A stretch of 56,361 nucleotides of DNA from Rhodoligotrophos defluvii (GCF_005281615.1 NZ_SZZM01000002.1:1052724-1109084), one strand, 5' to 3'; numbered from the stretch's first letter, positions 16,045-24,904 are shown. Notes: a model not told the origin generated them from the letters alone. Made by a program: numbers and translations.

Positions 16045-16230
16045 ATGGAAGGTGGGGAACTCGGCGGCCTCTGGTGGCTCATCATGGATGTGGTGCTGGT
16101 TGCCATCCTCGCGGCTGCCATCATCTACGGAACCATGCGCTGGCGGAGGAAAAATCGGTCACCGGCGCAGAAGGCGGAGACCGAGCGCGTCGTCAAGGAG
16201 CATTACGAGGCGCCTGACCGCCAGGGCTGA
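16045..16230 (+). CDS. Small membrane protein, 61 aa
   Basis: One membrane helix (LWWLIMDVVLVAILAAAIIYG) is preceded by a short acidic N-terminus (MEGGELGG) and followed by a basic, helical tail (TMRWRRKNRSPAQKAETERV). GAGGAG lies 7 bp before the ATG at 16045. I recall similar short proteins in rhizobia with the pattern ELGGLW-MDV-LA-IYGTM-WRR; none has a known role. It is a single gene between the VOC gene and the proline-racemase-type gene. Confidence 0.8.
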   Translation: MEGGELGGLWWLIMDVVLVAILAAAIIYGTMRWRRKNRSPAQKAETERVVKEHYEAPDRQG

Positions 16231-16362
16231 GACCGCCGGCGCGCCGGCGCGCTTGCGGGCAGGTCCGGCCGTGGCCTAGGCTAGGATCAGGACACGCCGG
16301 CCTGCGGGCCTGATATGCGCGTGGCCAATACGGCCGGCCGAGCAGCCGAGGGGGTAGGCGTC

Positions 16363-17394
16363 ATGCGGGCAAGCAAACTCATCCACATCGTCAACTGCCA
16401 TGCCGAAGGCGAGGTCGGCGACGTGATCGTCGGCGGGGTGGCGCCGCCGCCCGGTGAGACGCTCTGGGAACAGTCCCGCTTCATCGCGCGCGATCAGTCA
16501 TTGCGCAATTTCGTGCTGAACGAGCCGCGCGGCGGCGTCTTCCGCCACTTCAACCTGCTGGTGCCGCCGAAGAACCCTGCGGCCCAGATGGGCTGGATCA
16601 TCATGGAGCCGGAGGATACGCCACCCATGTCGGGCTCCAACGCGATCTGCGTCGCGACCGTTCTGCTCGAGACCGGCATTCTCCCCATGACCGAGCCGCA
16701 GACACGGCTGGTGCTGGAAGCGCCCGGTGGCCTGATCGACGTGCTCGCGGATTGCCGGAACGGCAAGGCCGAGCGGATCACCGTGCGCAACCTGCCCTCC
16801 TTCGTCGACCGCCTGGATGCGCCGCTGGAGGTGGAGGGCTTCGGCACCCTGCGGGTGGACATCGCCTATGGCGGTGACAGCTTCGTGATCGTGGATGCGG
16901 CAGCCCTCGGGTTTGTCATCGCACCGGACGAGGCGCGCGAACTGGCCGAGACGGGCATACGCATCACCAGGGCGGCCAACGAGCAGCTCGGCTTCCGGCA
17001 TCCGCAGGGCACCGGGTGGGACCATATCTCCTTCTGCCAGATCGCCGCGCCATTGGCCGAGGAAGACGGCATCAAGGCAGGCCTCAACACGGTGGTCGTC
17101 CAGCCCGGCAAGCTCGATCGCTCGCCCACCGGCACCGGCTGCTCCGCGCGCATGGCGGTGCTGCATGCGCGCGGCCTCCTGCGCAAGGGCGAGCGCTTCA
17201 TCGGCCGCTCCATCATCGGCTCGCGCTTCCACTGCCGGGTCGAGGATGAAGTCCTCGTCGGCCAGACGCCTGCGATCATCCCGAGCATCAGCGGCCGCGG
17301 CTTCATCTACGGCACCCAGCAGCTCATGCTCGACCCTGCCGACCCCTGGCCGGCCGGCTACCGCCTGTCCGACACCTGGCCGATGATCCGCTGA
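16363..17394 (+). CDS. Proline racemase superfamily enzyme with Ser/Thr in place of both catalytic Cys
   Basis: The 343-residue protein has the full diaminopimelate-epimerase-like fold of the superfamily (start [20 protein letters not shown]). In racemases the two catalytic Cys lie in MCGHG and DRSPCGTG. Here these read MSGSN (Ser90) and DRSPTGTG (Thr256). Members with Thr at the second site are dehydratases of trans-3-hydroxy-L-proline, so a dehydratase is more likely than a racemase or 4-hydroxyproline epimerase; the Ser at the first site is unusual. The start at 16363 is preferred over a weak upstream ATG at 16315. No other hydroxyproline gene is adjacent. Confidence 0.9.
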   Translation: MRASKLIHIVNCHAEGEVGDVIVGGVAPPPGETLWEQSRFIARDQSLRNFVLNEPRGGVFRHFNLLVPPKNPAAQMGWIIMEPEDTPPMSGSNAICVATVLLETGILPMTEPQTRLVLEAPGGLIDVLADCRNGKAERITVRNLPSFVDRLDAPLEVEGFGTLRVDIAYGGDSFVIVDAAALGFVIAPDEARELAETGIRITRAANEQLGFRHPQGTGWDHISFCQIAAPLAEEDGIKAGLNTVVVQPGKLDRSPTGTGCSARMAVLHARGLLRKGERFIGRSIIGSRFHCRVEDEVLVGQTPAIIPSISGRGFIYGTQQLMLDPADPWPAGYRLSDTWPMIR

Positions 17395-17499
17395 ACGGCG
17401 GCCAGGCTCCATTCCTCATCACCGCGAGATGATTTGCCTTCATGGTGCCTCTCGCGGCGCAATATGCGCGGGTGGCGGCAGGAATGGAGAGCTGTCGCG

Positions 17500-19332
17500 A
17501 TGGACCAGAAGATGCGGAACGGCAATGCGCGGCCGGGCTGGCCGATCGGGCGGCTGCTGCCGCTGGTGCTGGGCGCCCTGATCATTGCTGCGGTGGTGCC
17601 GGTGATCGTGACCGGGAGCATCGGCGCACGGGACATTTCCAGCCGGCTCCTGCGGGAGCGCAACGATCTGCTGATCGAGGCGGTGGTGACGCCGATCGAA
17701 GCGCTTCTCGAACCGGTGGTGCGCCAGATGGATCGTGCTGCGGCCCTGGTCGCTGGCGGACAGATCGATCCCGCCGACGAGGCATCCTTCGGCGCCTTCG
17801 TTCGCGGCCTCATGGCGCCGACGCCGCAGGTTGCCGAGATTGCCTTGCTTGCATCCGATGGGTCTTTGTACCGCTGGGGCCGCGATGGCGCGGTGCCGGA
17901 AAACGGTGGCCGCGAACCGTTCAAGCCGCAATATCTGGATGAGGCGCGGGCGGGTGGCGGGCCACGGTGGTCGCGCCCCTTCCACAACGATCTCTTGGGC
18001 GAGACCGTGGTCACCTATCGCGCGCCCCTGCGAAAGGATGGTGAAGTGGTCGGCGTGCTGGTTGCGGCAGTGACGGTCGAAACGCTCTCGACTTCGCTTG
18101 CCGCCATCGGCCGCGAGTTCGAGGTGACGCCATTCGTGCTGCTGGATCGTGTGAATGTGGTGGCCCACCCCGCCATCGCCCGCAATGGCACAGGGCAGGG
18201 GGCTGGCACCGGCACGTCGCGCCGGTCGAGGATCGACAGCATCGGTGACCCCATTCTCGCGGCCATCTGGGCCGACCCGTTCGAGCTCACCGCCAGCGGT
18301 CCGCTGCAACGGGCCGATGGACATTGGGCGTGGATAGGCGACGAGGCGCATGTCTTTCTCTATCGCAACATTCCCGTGGTCGGCGACGGCGCCTGGCTCG
18401 CCGGCTATCACCAGTCGTCGGTGACGACACGACGCGAGCGTTGGATGACCTACACGGTTGCCGGGATAGGGGCGGGGCTTCTCCTGCTCGCCTTGTTCGC
18501 GGCGGCACGGATCGGCCGTGGGTTGGCGCGCCCGATCATCGGATTTGCGGACGCTTCCGCCGCCATCGAGCGCTTCGATTTCGGCGGGATCAGAATTGAG
18601 CGCTGCGAGGCTAGCCGGGTGCAGGAGATCGCCAGCACCGCCTCCGCCATCCGCCGCATGGCTTCCGCCCTCGGGGTGTTCGAGCGCTATGTGCCCAAGG
18701 CGCTCGTCCACCAGCTGGTGGCGCTGGGGCCCGGCAGCGGCAGGCCGGAACGGCGCGACATGACCATCATGTTCCTCGACCTCGAGGGCTATACCCGATT
18801 TGCCGAAGGACGGACCGCGCAGGAAGTGGCGGATTACCTGAACGAAACCTTCGGGCGGATCGGCCCTGTCATCGAGGAAAGCGGCGGCGCCATCGATAAA
18901 TACACCGGCGATGGCCTGATGGCCTTCTGGGGCGCCCCAGGCCGCGATCCCGACCACGCCCGCAAGGCCGTCGATTGCGCCTTGCGCCTGGTCGAGCTGC
19001 TGGCGCCGGAGATCGAGGCGAAGCGGTCGGCCGGCGCCCCGGCCTGCCGGATCCGCATCGGCCTCAATTCCGGCGAGGTGGTGGTCGGTGATCTCGGCTA
19101 TGACGGGCGCACCAATTATACGGTGATCGGGCATGCGGTGAACGTGGCCAAGCGGGCGGAGGAGGCTGTTCGCGGCATCGCTCCCGAGGTGCCGGTCATG
19201 GTGGTGGTGACGGACGAGACCGCGAGCGCGGCTCACCTCGCCGACGATTCCTACGGGCTCGAGCGGCTCGACCGCCACCTGTGGCTGCTGCGGTCGGCCG
19301 ATCAGAGCCACAGCGCAGCGGCGATGGTTTGA
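17500..19332 (+). CDS. Membrane-bound class III adenylate/guanylate cyclase
   Basis: The 610-residue protein has one membrane helix (about 17-40), a periplasmic Cache-like sensor region (about 41-315), a second helix (about 317-337), a HAMP-like linker and a class III cyclase domain (about 418-600). Metal-binding Asp427 (FLDLEGYTRF) and Asp471 (DKYTGDGLMAFW) are present, with Lys467 as a purine-selecting residue. The transition-state Asn/Arg are in HAVNVAKR. It should be an active enzyme making cAMP in the cytosol after sensing an external signal. The start at 17500 is the likeliest of several Met. It ends 5 bp from the convergent MFS gene. A Crp-type protein is encoded elsewhere in the window, but no link is shown. 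Confidence 0.95.
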   Translation: MDQKMRNGNARPGWPIGRLLPLVLGALIIAAVVPVIVTGSIGARDISSRLLRERNDLLIEAVVTPIEALLEPVVRQMDRAAALVAGGQIDPADEASFGAFVRGLMAPTPQVAEIALLASDGSLYRWGRDGAVPENGGREPFKPQYLDEARAGGGPRWSRPFHNDLLGETVVTYRAPLRKDGEVVGVLVAAVTVETLSTSLAAIGREFEVTPFVLLDRVNVVAHPAIARNGTGQGAGTGTSRRSRIDSIGDPILAAIWADPFELTASGPLQRADGHWAWIGDEAHVFLYRNIPVVGDGAWLAGYHQSSVTTRRERWMTYTVAGIGAGLLLLALFAAARIGRGLARPIIGFADASAAIERFDFGGIRIERCEASRVQEIASTASAIRRMASALGVFERYVPKALVHQLVALGPGSGRPERRDMTIMFLDLEGYTRFAEGRTAQEVADYLNETFGRIGPVIEESGGAIDKYTGDGLMAFWGAPGRDPDHARKAVDCALRLVELLAPEIEAKRSAGAPACRIRIGLNSGEVVVGDLGYDGRTNYTVIGHAVNVAKRAEEAVRGIAPEVPVMVVVTDETASAAHLADDSYGLERLDRHLWLLRSADQSHSAAAMV

Positions 19333-19337
19333 GTCTG

Positions 19338-20582
19338 CTATGCCGCTCCCAGCATCGGCCTTCTCAGGACCCGGCTCTTGACCAGGTCGATCAGCACGAA
19401 GGCCACGAGACCGAGCAGCGCCGAGACAGCGACCGCTGCCAGCGACGTCATCACCGTGGTCTGAGCCATGATCAATGCGAACGCGAACGGGGCGAAAGCC
19501 GACGTGAACTGGCGCGCTGCGGTGACCCACCCGAGCAGGGCGCCATAGCCCTCACGGCCGAACAGCTCCAGTGGCAGCGTGCCGCCGATGATGCTGGTCA
19601 GGCCGGAGCCGAGCCCGAACAGGATGGCGAACAGGACCACGCCGGGGAGCCAGGGGGCCGCGGCGATGAGCACGGCGAGACCGGTGGCGAGCAGCCCGGC
19701 GGCGATGATGGCGAGATGCGTCTGCGCCAGGCGGCCGCCGAACAGCATGTTGATGAGCCGGCTTGCGACCTGCGACGGGCCGAACAGGGTCGAGACCAGG
19801 AGCCCTGCGGTGCCGAGCCCAAGCGCGGCCATGAGCGGTACCATGTGGATCAGGAGCGCCGAGAGCACGAAGCCCTCGATGGCGAAACCGGCGAGCATGA
19901 GAAGGAAGATCGCCTGTTTGGCACGAGGCGCCATGGCAACCGCTGCATGGGGCAGGGGAGCACTGGCGGACGCCGCAAGTCCGGAGCTTGGGAGGGCAGC
20001 CAACTTGCGCCCGCGCGCCGCGCGCATGAGCGACCAGTGGATCGGCACGCACAGCGCGAGGTTCAAGGCGGCGAATATCCCATAGATTTCGCGCCAGCCG
20101 AGATGCGCGTGCAGCGCCGAGGTCAGCGGCCAGAACAGGGTCGAGGCGAAGCCGGCAATCAGGGTCAGGTGCGTGATGCTTCGCTGCGCCAGCGGTGAGC
20201 CGGTCTGCACGATGGCCGCGAAGGCGGCGCCGTAGAGCACGAAACAGGCGGCAAGTTCCATCCCCAAAAGGGCGAGAACGAAGGTGGCCCGCCCAGGCGC
20301 CAAGGCGCACAGGGCGAGCGCGAGCGCGGCGGCTGCCGAGCCGAGGGTCATCGTCCGTCCGGCGCCGAACCGGTCGATCCAGCGGCCGGCGACGGGAGCA
20401 AGCAGGCTGCCGGCAAGCAGTGCGGCCGACAGCGCCGCAAAGACCCACTGCTCGGAAATGGCGAACTCCGCGGCCATGGCCGGCGCCAGGATCGGCAGGC
20501 TGTAGTAGAGCGTGCCATAGCCGATGATCTGGGTAAGGCCGAGCAGCCAGATCATCAGGGCGGACCGAGCGCGGTCACGCAT
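19338..20582 (-). CDS. MFS transporter in predicted arsenic operon
   Basis: Twelve hydrophobic helices are spread over 414 residues. The family motif A region reads GRWIDRFGAGRTMTLG. The gene starts inside the end of the flavoprotein gene (8-bp overlap), so the two are translationally linked. With the arsR gene they form one minus-strand operon. By context it should export a trivalent or organic arsenical or a related oxyanion across the inner membrane. The MFS exporter ArsK of Bosea is the nearest known parallel, but I cannot confirm homology. Drug or cyanate-type MFS transport is an alternative reading. Confidence 0.88.
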   Translation of the reverse strand: MRDRARSALMIWLLGLTQIIGYGTLYYSLPILAPAMAAEFAISEQWVFAALSAALLAGSLLAPVAGRWIDRFGAGRTMTLGSAAAALALALCALAPGRATFVLALLGMELAACFVLYGAAFAAIVQTGSPLAQRSITHLTLIAGFASTLFWPLTSALHAHLGWREIYGIFAALNLALCVPIHWSLMRAARGRKLAALPSSGLAASASAPLPHAAVAMAPRAKQAIFLLMLAGFAIEGFVLSALLIHMVPLMAALGLGTAGLLVSTLFGPSQVASRLINMLFGGRLAQTHLAIIAAGLLATGLAVLIAAAPWLPGVVLFAILFGLGSGLTSIIGGTLPLELFGREGYGALLGWVTAARQFTSAFAPFAFALIMAQTTVMTSLAAVAVSALLGLVAFVLIDLVKSRVLRRPMLGAA

Positions 20583-22020
20583 CGGACGTCGCAAGGCTTC
20601 GCGATGCGGCCTCCGACAGGTGGCCGGGCGTTGCCGGGCTCGCACAGCCGCAGCCCACCTTGCCCTCGGCTTTCGCTTCGGCATCGGCAGCGCAGCATGC
20701 AACGGCCTCCGCCGGTGCCGGCCCGCCGCAACGGCCTTCGCCCACGTCGATTTCGGCCGCGAACTGCGTCGTGCAGACACCCGTCTCCGGCAGGACGAGC
20801 CGCACGTCGTCCGCCGCGGCCATGTCGCCGGCGAGCGCCGCGGCGACGGAGCGGACCTGCTCATAGCCCGTCAGGAGCAGGAACGTGGGGGCGCGGCCAT
20901 AGCTCTTGATGCCGACGGTGTAGAACCCCGGCTCAGGATGGGCGAGCGCGCGGTGCCCGTGCGGCGGCACCGAGCCGCAGGAATGCACGTTGGGATCGAT
21001 CAGCGGACCGAGCGCCCGGGTGCTCTCGAGCCATGGATCGAGATCGAGGCGCAGTTCCCGGGTGAGCGAGAGGTCTGGCCGCTGGCCCGTGGCCGCGATG
21101 ATCCGGTCGACAGGGCCGATCACGGCCAAGCCGTCCGCCGTCTCGCCTTCCACGATGATGCCTGCGCCATCCTCCCGGAGCGCGATAATCGAGAGGCCGG
21201 TCGTGAGCGATACGGCGCCGCTCTCCACCAGCTGTCGCGTCTCGGCACCAAGCTCGCCGCGGGCGGGCAGCTGATCCGCACCGCCCCCGCCAAAGATCCG
21301 TGCGAGATTGTCGCTGCGGGTGGCCCAGAGGACTTTGGTTCCCGGTGCCGTTGCGGCCAGGCGGGCGAGATCGATCAGCACATTGGCGGCCGAATGCCCT
21401 GCGCCGACCACCAGGGTTGCTCTGCCCGCATAGAGCATGCGGTCGCGGCCGAGCACGTCGGGGATGCCATAGGCGATGCGGTCGGCAAATGCGGCCTCGT
21501 CCGTGGCGGGCAGGCCGTTGCCGCCGAGCGGATTTGGGGTGAGCCAGGTGCCCGAGGCATCGATCACGGCGCGGGCGAGATCGCGGCGCAGCCCGCCCGC
21601 CGTCTCGAGAACGAGTGCGAAGGGCTGCTCCGCGCGTCCCTTGCTCACGACCTTGTCGGAGCCGTGCCGTGAAATGGCGGTGACCCGCGCTCCCATTTCG
21701 ATGATTGCGGCGAGCTCGGGCGTGTTCGCGAGCGGCTCGATGTAGCGCGCGACAATCTCGCTGCCGGTCGGAAAGAGGTCGGCGGGCGGCGGCCGCCAGC
21801 CGTGCCGCTCGAGCAAGGCGGCCGCAGCGCTGTCGATACAGTAGTGCCACGGCGTGAAGACGCGCACGTGACCCCAGCTGCGCACATTGGCGCCCACTGC
21901 GCTGCCAGCCTCATAGAGCTTCACCGGCAGGTTGCGGGAGAGAAGGTGAGCCGCCGCGGCGAGACCGACAGGTCCCCCGCCGATGACCGCGATGGGTAAG
22001 GAGTCGAGTGAGGGGCTCAT
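20575..22020 (-). CDS. FAD/NAD(P)-binding flavoprotein with Cys-rich tail (ArsO-like context)
   Basis: The 481-residue protein has a FAD Rossmann motif at 11-27 (AVIGGGPVGLAAAAHL) and an NAD(P) motif near 203-215 (LVVGAGHSAANV), the order of flavin monooxygenases and thioredoxin-reductase-like enzymes. From about residue 416 the tail carries seven Cys, including CC at 442-443 and CGC at 457-459, in a flexible Ala/Glu/Gly sequence, as expected for a metalloid-binding tail. It lies between arsR (51 bp upstream) and the MFS gene. An oxidation or reduction of an arsenical handed to the exporter is the working idea; the reaction is not known. Confidence 0.85.
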   Translation of the reverse strand: MSPSLDSLPIAVIGGGPVGLAAAAHLLSRNLPVKLYEAGSAVGANVRSWGHVRVFTPWHYCIDSAAAALLERHGWRPPPADLFPTGSEIVARYIEPLANTPELAAIIEMGARVTAISRHGSDKVVSKGRAEQPFALVLETAGGLRRDLARAVIDASGTWLTPNPLGGNGLPATDEAAFADRIAYGIPDVLGRDRMLYAGRATLVVGAGHSAANVLIDLARLAATAPGTKVLWATRSDNLARIFGGGGADQLPARGELGAETRQLVESGAVSLTTGLSIIALREDGAGIIVEGETADGLAVIGPVDRIIAATGQRPDLSLTRELRLDLDPWLESTRALGPLIDPNVHSCGSVPPHGHRALAHPEPGFYTVGIKSYGRAPTFLLLTGYEQVRSVAAALAGDMAAADDVRLVLPETGVCTTQFAAEIDVGEGRCGGPAPAEAVACCAADAEAKAEGKVGCGCASPATPGHLSEAASRSLATSDA

Positions 22021-22071
22021 TACATTCCATCCTTCCAGAAATATGGAAATTGATCGCCAAAAAAACCGGGG

Positions 22072-22392
22072 TCAGGCTGCCGCGTCGCCCTCTTCCGCCA
22101 CGCAAGGCGCATCGACGCAACACTCATCCACCAGGAAACCGACAAGGCCGTCCATTGCCGGATAGTTCGCCCGGCAGATCAGGCTTGTGCCTTGTCGCTC
22201 CTGCGTGACCAGACCCGTCAGGATCAGGCGGTGCAGGTGATGCGAGAGCGTCGAGGCCGCGATGTCGAGCTTGTCCTGCAGCCGCCCGACCGGCAATCCC
22301 GCGCCACCGGCCCGCACGAGGGTACGGTAAACCTGGAGCCGCGTTGGATTTCCGAGCGCTTCCAGCTGCTTGGCCGCTTCTTCGACGTTCAT
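22072..22392 (-). CDS. arsR: ArsR-family metalloregulator with C-terminal Cys site
   Basis: The 106-residue protein is a winged-helix ArsR/SmtB repressor. The recognition region is DIAASTLSHHLHRLILTGLV and the wing is RQGTSLICRANY. The C-terminus has Cys91, Cys92 and Cys97 (DECCVDAPC), much like the C-terminal arsenite site known from Acidithiobacillus ArsR (Cys95, 96, 102). The lack of a helix-3 CxC motif argues against the classic E. coli-type site. It should repress its own operon and release DNA when arsenite or antimonite binds. The promoter sits so close that the mRNA seems to be leaderless. Confidence 0.93.
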   Translation of the reverse strand: MNVEEAAKQLEALGNPTRLQVYRTLVRAGGAGLPVGRLQDKLDIAASTLSHHLHRLILTGLVTQERQGTSLICRANYPAMDGLVGFLVDECCVDAPCVAEEGDAAA

Positions 22393-22398
22393 GGAAAT

Positions 22399-22427
22399 AT
22401 GCTATCCCGCCCGCATCCAGTCGTCAA
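22399..22427 (-). promoter_or_regulatory. Sigma-70 promoter of the ars operon (leaderless mRNA predicted)
   Basis: On the minus strand TTGACG (22427-22422) and TAGCAT (22404-22399) are 17 bases apart. The -10 ends 6 bases before the ATG at 22392, so transcription should start at or next to the start codon. Confidence 0.6.
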
Positions 22428-22432
22428 TAGTT

Positions 22433-22452
22433 ATTTTGATGATGTTCGAAAT
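22433..22452. promoter_or_regulatory. Candidate ArsR operator
   Basis: ATTTTGA and TCGAAAT on the plus strand form a dyad with a 6-base spacer and one mismatch, directly upstream of the -35. AT-rich dyads of this kind are typical ArsR-family sites. The rest of the 22453-22736 gap shows a TATAAT word near 22515 but no clear -35. Confidence 0.45.
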
Positions 22453-22736
22453 AGCGACGCCTGGTAGGGCTGCGAAGGTGAGCGGCGTTTGCCGAGCCTA
22501 TCGCTAGAGGTGATAGTATAATGCTGCGCTACATTGAGTTGTGGGGTGCAGGCGGCGTCAGCTCGTAATATTTTGCCGCGAAATCATCATGCCGCGGCGA
22601 CGTGACTGGAAATTGGCGGAAGGCTTTCGTGCAAGACGAAGCTGGACTATACTCGCCATCTGCTTCCAGGCTCCGTTCTTTCGGTGGGGCCCAACCGTGC
22701 GGTCCACAGGATCGACACATCTTGGGGAGGCGAACA

Positions 22737-23372
22737 ATGCCGGACATCACGTGGACGATCAAGGGTCGCGAATTCATCCACTGCAACTGCGCGTACGGCT
22801 GCCCTTGCCAGTTCAATGCTCTCCCGACAGATGGCACCTGTCATGCGGTCGGCTTTGTCGAGATCGAGGAGGGCCATCACGGCGAGACGAATCTCGACGG
22901 ACTGAAGATCGGTTTGATTGCAGCCTGGCCGGGAGCCATTCACGAAGGGCGGGGCCAAGTCGTTCCGATTGTCGACGAGCGGGCCTCGCCCGAGCAGCGC
23001 GAGGCTCTCCTGCGTATCATGAGCGGCCTCGATACCGAGCCGGGTGCGACCTTCTTCCAGGTTTTCTCCGCCACCTTCGAAAAGGTGCACGATCCCGTCT
23101 TCGCGGAGATTGAGCTCGATATCGATGTCGACGCCCGCATGGCGCATGCCGCCGTTCCGGGATGGGTTGAGGCGCGGGCGGAGCCCATCCGCAATCCCGT
23201 CACCGGCGATGCGCACCGGGCCCGTATCAACCTGCCGCGCGGCTTCGAGTACGATATCGCCGAAGTGGCGCGCGGCTGGGCCGAGACGCAGGGCCCGATC
23301 ACTCTCTCCATCAAGGACAGGCATGCGCATTTCGCGAGACTGCACATGACGCAAAGCGGCGTGGCGCACTGA
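22737..23372 (+). CDS. DUF1326 family protein
   Basis: The 211-residue protein begins with the family's Cys cluster (REFIHCNCAYGCPCQFNALP plus Cys35), five Cys within 20 residues, which looks like a metal or Fe-S/copper ligand set. The rest is a soluble alpha/beta domain without known motif. There is no signal peptide. GGGGAGG lies 6 bp before the ATG. It is followed after 4 bp by the DUF2182 gene, and the pair occurs together in many proteobacteria. The function is unknown; context with the divergent ars operon suggests metal or metalloid handling. Confidence 0.93.
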   Translation: MPDITWTIKGREFIHCNCAYGCPCQFNALPTDGTCHAVGFVEIEEGHHGETNLDGLKIGLIAAWPGAIHEGRGQVVPIVDERASPEQREALLRIMSGLDTEPGATFFQVFSATFEKVHDPVFAEIELDIDVDARMAHAAVPGWVEARAEPIRNPVTGDAHRARINLPRGFEYDIAEVARGWAETQGPITLSIKDRHAHFARLHMTQSGVAH

Positions 23373-23376
23373 CGCC

Positions 23377-24249
23377 ATGGCCGCCGCCGGGCTCGAGGCG
23401 GTCCTGCGGCGCGACCGGGTGATCGTCGCCGCAGCGCTGGCCGCCCTCACTGTATTCGCCTGGGCCTATATCCTGTGGCTCGCGGCCACCATGGACATGG
23501 GTGGCCACCCCGACGGCGGGCAGGGCAACCCGATGTCCGGGATGGCCATGCCGGGCAAGCCCGGCATGGGCGATGGCGGCATCGTAATGCCGCAGCTCGC
23601 GCCGTGGTCGGCGGGCGAGGCGCTCCTCATGCTGGTGATGTGGACGGTGATGATGATCGGCATGATGACGCCGTCCGCAGCGCCCATGATCCTCCTCTAT
23701 GCCCGCGTCGGCCGGCAGGCGGAGCAGCAAGGGAAGCCTTTCGCTGCGACGGCCTGGTTCGCGGCGGGATATCTCGCGAGCTGGGTTGCCTTCTCGGTTC
23801 TCGCCACGGCCGCGCAATGGGCGCTGGAGCAGGGCGCGCTGCTGACGCCGATGATGACGAGCGCCAGCCCGGTCCTCGGCGGGCTCGCGCTCATCGGCGC
23901 CGGCCTCTACCAATGGACGCCGTTCAAGGACACCTGCCTGACGCAATGCCAGTCGCCGCTCGCCTTCATCCAGAGGCACGGCGGCTTCCGCCGCCAGCGA
24001 GGCGGCGCGTTTTCTCTCGGCGTGCGACACGGAGCCTATTGCATCGGCTGCTGCTGGGCGCTGATGGCGCTCCTCTTCGTCGTCGGTGTCATGAACATCG
24101 TGTGGATAGCGGCCCTGGCGGTGCTCGTGCTCATCGAGAAGGTGACGCCGGCGGGACGGACTATGTCCCGCATCGCGGGCGTCGGGCTCGCAGCCGCGGG
24201 CCTCGCCATGCTGGCAGGGCTCATCGGCACCGCTTGCGCCGTCTGTTGA
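23377..24249 (+). CDS. DUF2182 multi-pass membrane protein
   Basis: The 290-residue protein has about six membrane helices. After the first helix comes a Met/Gly-rich loop (about 37-72, with PMSGMAMPGKPGMGDGG) like those of copper transporters. Conserved Cys pairs occur at the membrane face: DTCLTQC (187, 191) and YCIGCC (222, 225, 226), and the protein ends in CAVC. Met-rich loop plus Cys pairs suggest Cu(I) or a similar soft metal as ligand. It forms a two-gene operon with the DUF1326 gene, so the pair may move or insert a metal. No biochemical role is established. Confidence 0.93.
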   Translation: MAAAGLEAVLRRDRVIVAAALAALTVFAWAYILWLAATMDMGGHPDGGQGNPMSGMAMPGKPGMGDGGIVMPQLAPWSAGEALLMLVMWTVMMIGMMTPSAAPMILLYARVGRQAEQQGKPFAATAWFAAGYLASWVAFSVLATAAQWALEQGALLTPMMTSASPVLGGLALIGAGLYQWTPFKDTCLTQCQSPLAFIQRHGGFRRQRGGAFSLGVRHGAYCIGCCWALMALLFVVGVMNIVWIAALAVLVLIEKVTPAGRTMSRIAGVGLAAAGLAMLAGLIGTACAVC

Positions 24250-24313
24250 AGCTTGGCTGCGACCGCTAGGCGGCGATCTGATGCCGCCGAAGGATATTCA
24301 CGGTGGGGAAAGT

Positions 24314-24388
24314 TGGCTCCGCGGGTAGGATTCGAACCTACGACCAGCCGGTTAACAGCCGGCTGCTCTACCACTGAGCTACCGCGGA
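24314..24388 (-). tRNA. tRNA-Asn (anticodon GTT)
   Basis: The minus strand folds into a full cloverleaf: acceptor TCCGCGG/CCGCGGA, D-arm GCTC-AGTGGTA-GAGC, anticodon arm GCCGG-CTGTTAA-CCGGC with GTT at positions 34-36, and T-arm GTAGG-TTCGAAT-CCTAC. The 3' CCA is encoded. Length with CCA is 75 bases. Confidence 0.98.
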
Positions 24389-24541
24389 ACAGAGGATGCG
24401 GCCCGAACCGCATCAACCTCGATGGCGACCCCTATAGCAATGCTCGCCGGGAAAGCCAAGCCCAAAGGCACGCCTTATGCCCGGCACATCTCAGCTCCTG
24501 GTCTACTTGCTATACAAGGACCCGCCCCTTAGATAGTCGCT

Positions 24542-24847
24542 ATGGCTCAGATCCGCTACCGCAATACGGCCGTTCCTCTTCCGAAATCTCGGATTGCGCG
24601 CATTGTCGTGGGATTGGCGCTGGTGATCGGCGGAATCCTGGGCTTCCTGCCCATTCTCGGATTTTGGATGATCCCCATCGGCCTCCTGGTCCTCTCCTTC
24701 GATCTGCCGTTCATCCGGCGCGGCCGCAGGCGCGCAACGGTTTCGCTGGGGCGACCGATCAAACGGCGCTGGCCCAACCTCTGGCATCGCCACGTGACGG
24801 AGGCCAAGCCGCATATCTGCCCGCGGACCAACGACCCGACCACCTGA
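24542..24847 (+). CDS. Small two-helix membrane protein, 101 aa
   Basis: After a basic start (KSRIARIVVG) two hydrophobic segments are separated by a Gly/Pro turn: GLALVIGGILGFLPILGFWM and IPIGLLVLSFDLPFIRRG. A strongly basic tail follows (RRGRRRATVSLGRPIKRRWP). I recall this GGxLGFLPxxGFWMIPxGLL pattern in PGPGW-like or unnamed proteins of rhizobia. It should sit in the inner membrane as a hairpin with a cytosolic tail. It lies between tRNA-Asn and the convergent giant gene, and its role is unknown. Confidence 0.85.
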   Translation: MAQIRYRNTAVPLPKSRIARIVVGLALVIGGILGFLPILGFWMIPIGLLVLSFDLPFIRRGRRRATVSLGRPIKRRWPNLWHRHVTEAKPHICPRTNDPTT

Positions 24848-24904
24848 AAAGACGCCGGGCACGGCCGTTGCTCCACTCGGCGCCGGCCGCATGCCCCGCG
24901 TGCC

